In this document: positions 38,463 to 39,865 of the stretch, in pieces
How positions within the stretch are numbered: position 1 is the first letter of the stretch
How the letters are laid out: the number at the start of each line of letters is the position of its first letter
Assembly (NCBI GenBank): GCA_029260795.1
Contig: JAJDCO010000125.1
Span: 1 to 39,865, forward strand
Source: Planctomycetota bacterium
GTDB taxonomy: Bacteria > Planctomycetota > OFTM77
Length of the DNA: 39,865 nucleotides
Direction: 5' to 3'
Position numbers and translations under genes: made by a program
The notes under the pieces: model-generated
Told to the model about the DNA's origin: nothing
What the model saw: the letters and a program-made list of their open reading frames with translations, nothing else
The model's database searches: none

Positions 38463-39865
38463 TCAGACGGAGCCGGCCGGCGCGAAGTCGATCGACCGAT
38501 CACTGATCTTCAACCGCCGCATCTTCTCGTAGAGCGTGTTGCTGTCCCACCCGAGGTAGCGCGCTGCCTTGGCCTTGTTGAGCCGGCCATTGAAGGCCGT
38601 TGCTTGAAGTGCCATGCAGACTTCGGAATAGACGTCTCCTCGCCGCGTTGCGATCTTGGTCTCGACCTCCATTCCGAACATCTCGCAAACCCGAGTCACC
38701 TCGTCGGCGGTGACGGGGACGAGGTCCGAGAAGATGATCAGTCGGTAGACAAAGTTCTCCAGCTCCCGGATGTTCCCCCGCCATCCCTGACGCCAGAGTA
38801 TGCACAGTGCTTCTTCGTCGAAGAAGCTCTCGACGCTCTCGAGCGGCAGCTTCTCTTTTTTGGCGTACTTCCCGACGAAGTGCTTGGCGAGCAGCGGGAT
38901 GTCCTCGCGTCGCTGCCGAAGGGGAGGGAGGCTCAGCGGCACAACGTTCAGTCGGTAAAAGAGGTCTTCGCGAAACTTGCCTTCCTCTACCAATCGCTCG
39001 AGGGGCTTGTTGGTGGCCGCAATGATCCGGACATCCACCTTTTGAACGCGGCTGTCGCCCACCCGGCGAAAGGTTCCTTCCTGCAAGACCCGCAACAGCT
39101 TGCCTTGAAGATCGAACTGAAGGTCACCGATCTCGTCCAGAAAGACGGTGCCCTTGTGAGCCAACTCAAAAATACCGAGCTTGTCGGCATAGGCGCCCGT
39201 GAAGGCTCCCTTCACGTGCCCAAAGAGTTCGCTCTCGATCAAGTCCGCCTGTGTATTGATGCAGTTCAGAGCCTCGAAGTCGTGAAGCCTGCGGCGGCTG
39301 TTGAAGTGCAGGTTCTTGGCGATGAACTCCTTGCCCGTCCCAGACTCTCCCTCGAGAAGCACCGAAGCGTCCGAGCGTGCCGCACGCATGATCATCTGCC
39401 TCAGCGCGTTCATCTTACGACTCGCGCCTACGAGATTGATTCCCTCGCCGAACTTCTCCTGCGTAAACTCGAAGAACTGCGCTTCTCTGAGAAGGGGCGC
39501 ACATTGATCTGCCAAGGCGAAGAAGGTTTCCAGGTCGCGTCGAGTGAAGGCATTCTTCTGCCGACTCTCGACGTTCAGCACGCCGATGACTCTTCCGTAG
39601 TACTTGATCGGAACCGCCAGCTCCGAAGCAATACCCGCGAAGAACGGCACGAAGTCCGGCTCGAGCGCGACGTCGTTCACCAGAAGCGGAACGCCGGTCG
39701 CAGCGACCCGCCCCGTTATCCCGCGACCGACCTCCACTCGCTGGGGGCGCTGGTCCTCGGGAAGCAGGTGCGGCCCTTCGATGTGGGCAATGTCGAGTGT
39801 TTGCTCGATGTCGTCCATCAGCGCAACGAAGCCGTTTCGAGCGCCGGTCTTGCTGAAGCATAGCT
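38463..39865 (-). CDS. Sigma-54-dependent activator with GAF sensor domain (N-terminus outside window)
   Basis: This is an enhancer-binding protein that activates RNA polymerase-sigma-54. The frame runs off the right edge, so the true start lies beyond 39865; an internal ATG at 39818 is inside the GAF domain and is not a start. In the visible 467 residues: a GAF domain (VEVGRGITGRVAATGVPLLVNDV, then ELAVPIKYYGRVIGVLNVES), an AAA+ domain with Walker A GESGTGKE, the sigma-54-contacting GAFTGA loop and FLDEIGDLQFDLQGKLLRVLQ, and a C-terminal Fis-type helix-turn-helix (GRLNKAKAARYLGWDSNTLYEKMRRL). The intact GAFTGA motif means it should activate sigma-54 promoters. The signal bound by the GAF domain and its target genes are unknown. 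Confidence 0.93.
   Translation of the reverse strand, partial: LCFSKTGARNGFVALMDDIEQTLDIAHIEGPHLLPEDQRPQRVEVGRGITGRVAATGVPLLVNDVALEPDFVPFFAGIASELAVPIKYYGRVIGVLNVESRQKNAFTRRDLETFFALADQCAPLLREAQFFEFTQEKFGEGINLVGASRKMNALRQMIMRAARSDASVLLEGESGTGKEFIAKNLHFNSRRRLHDFEALNCINTQADLIESELFGHVKGAFTGAYADKLGIFELAHKGTVFLDEIGDLQFDLQGKLLRVLQEGTFRRVGDSRVQKVDVRIIAATNKPLERLVEEGKFREDLFYRLNVVPLSLPPLRQRREDIPLLAKHFVGKYAKKEKLPLESVESFFDEEALCILWRQGWRGNIRELENFVYRLIIFSDLVPVTADEVTRVCEMFGMEVETKIATRRGDVYSEVCMALQATAFNGRLNKAKAARYLGWDSNTLYEKMRRLKISDRSIDFAPAGSV

Noticed and set aside
1..39865. CRISPR arrays, insertion sequences, integrases, tRNA or rRNA genes
   Set aside because: No spaced identical repeats, transposase-like ORFs, cloverleaf elements or rRNA segments were recognised on either strand.

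Overview
The window is high-GC DNA from a Gram-negative-type bacterium: it carries the LPS-export ATPase LptB, a type I signal peptidase and a periplasmic-type multihaem cytochrome. A phylum is not directly readable. Three features lean towards Planctomycetota: a membrane-anchored Hanks-type kinase with six C-terminal membrane segments, a signal peptidase I with a roughly 300-residue insert before its last conserved box, and a FliA/WhiG-type sigma factor away from flagellar genes. That placement is inference. No tRNA, rRNA, CRISPR array, transposase or phage gene was recognised, so this looks like ordinary chromosome.

Layout. 1-5.6 kb: the 3' end of a possible upstream gene, a poorly coding stretch with short hydrophobic frames, a Ser/Thr kinase (-), a small DUF4149-like membrane protein (+), a secreted GH39-like glycosidase (-) and a PyrK-like flavoprotein (-). 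5.9-10.1 kb (+): an ABC-F protein, argS and apt behind a good promoter. 10.1-12.4 kb (+): a GEMM-I (c-di-GMP-I) riboswitch with a terminator and a possible antiterminator, then a sigma factor with a histone-H1-like tail, overlapping birA by 4 nt. 12.9-18.5 kb: a DUF4440-like lipoprotein candidate (-), then rph, rdgB, lepA and lepB (+). 18.8-27.5 kb (+): lptB, etfB, etfA, a possible small RNA unit with a strong terminator, prfB with its programmed +1 frameshift, purH, trpF and a large acidic single-pass membrane protein. 27.5-31.2 kb (-): a TMTC-like membrane protein, a radical SAM/SPASM protein and queC. 31.3-39.9 kb: a triheme cytochrome, a BtuF-like binding protein, galK, a secreted hypothetical, a membrane protein, a YciA-like thioesterase, a GT2 glycosyltransferase, a small Sm-like protein, a small basic hypothetical and a GAF/sigma-54 activator cut by the window end.

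Most genes are housekeeping: translation (argS, lepA, prfB), nucleotide metabolism (apt, purH, rdgB, pyrK), RNA processing (rph, queC), export (lepB, lptB) and electron transfer (etfBA). The strongest regulatory finding is the c-di-GMP riboswitch in front of the sigma-factor gene. It would let one second messenger set the level of an alternative sigma factor by premature termination. Other points worth attention are the prfB frameshift site, two DnaA-box-like 9-mers between lepB and lptB, the orphan structured unit before prfB, and two unrelated proteins with Sm/Hfq-like strand patterns.
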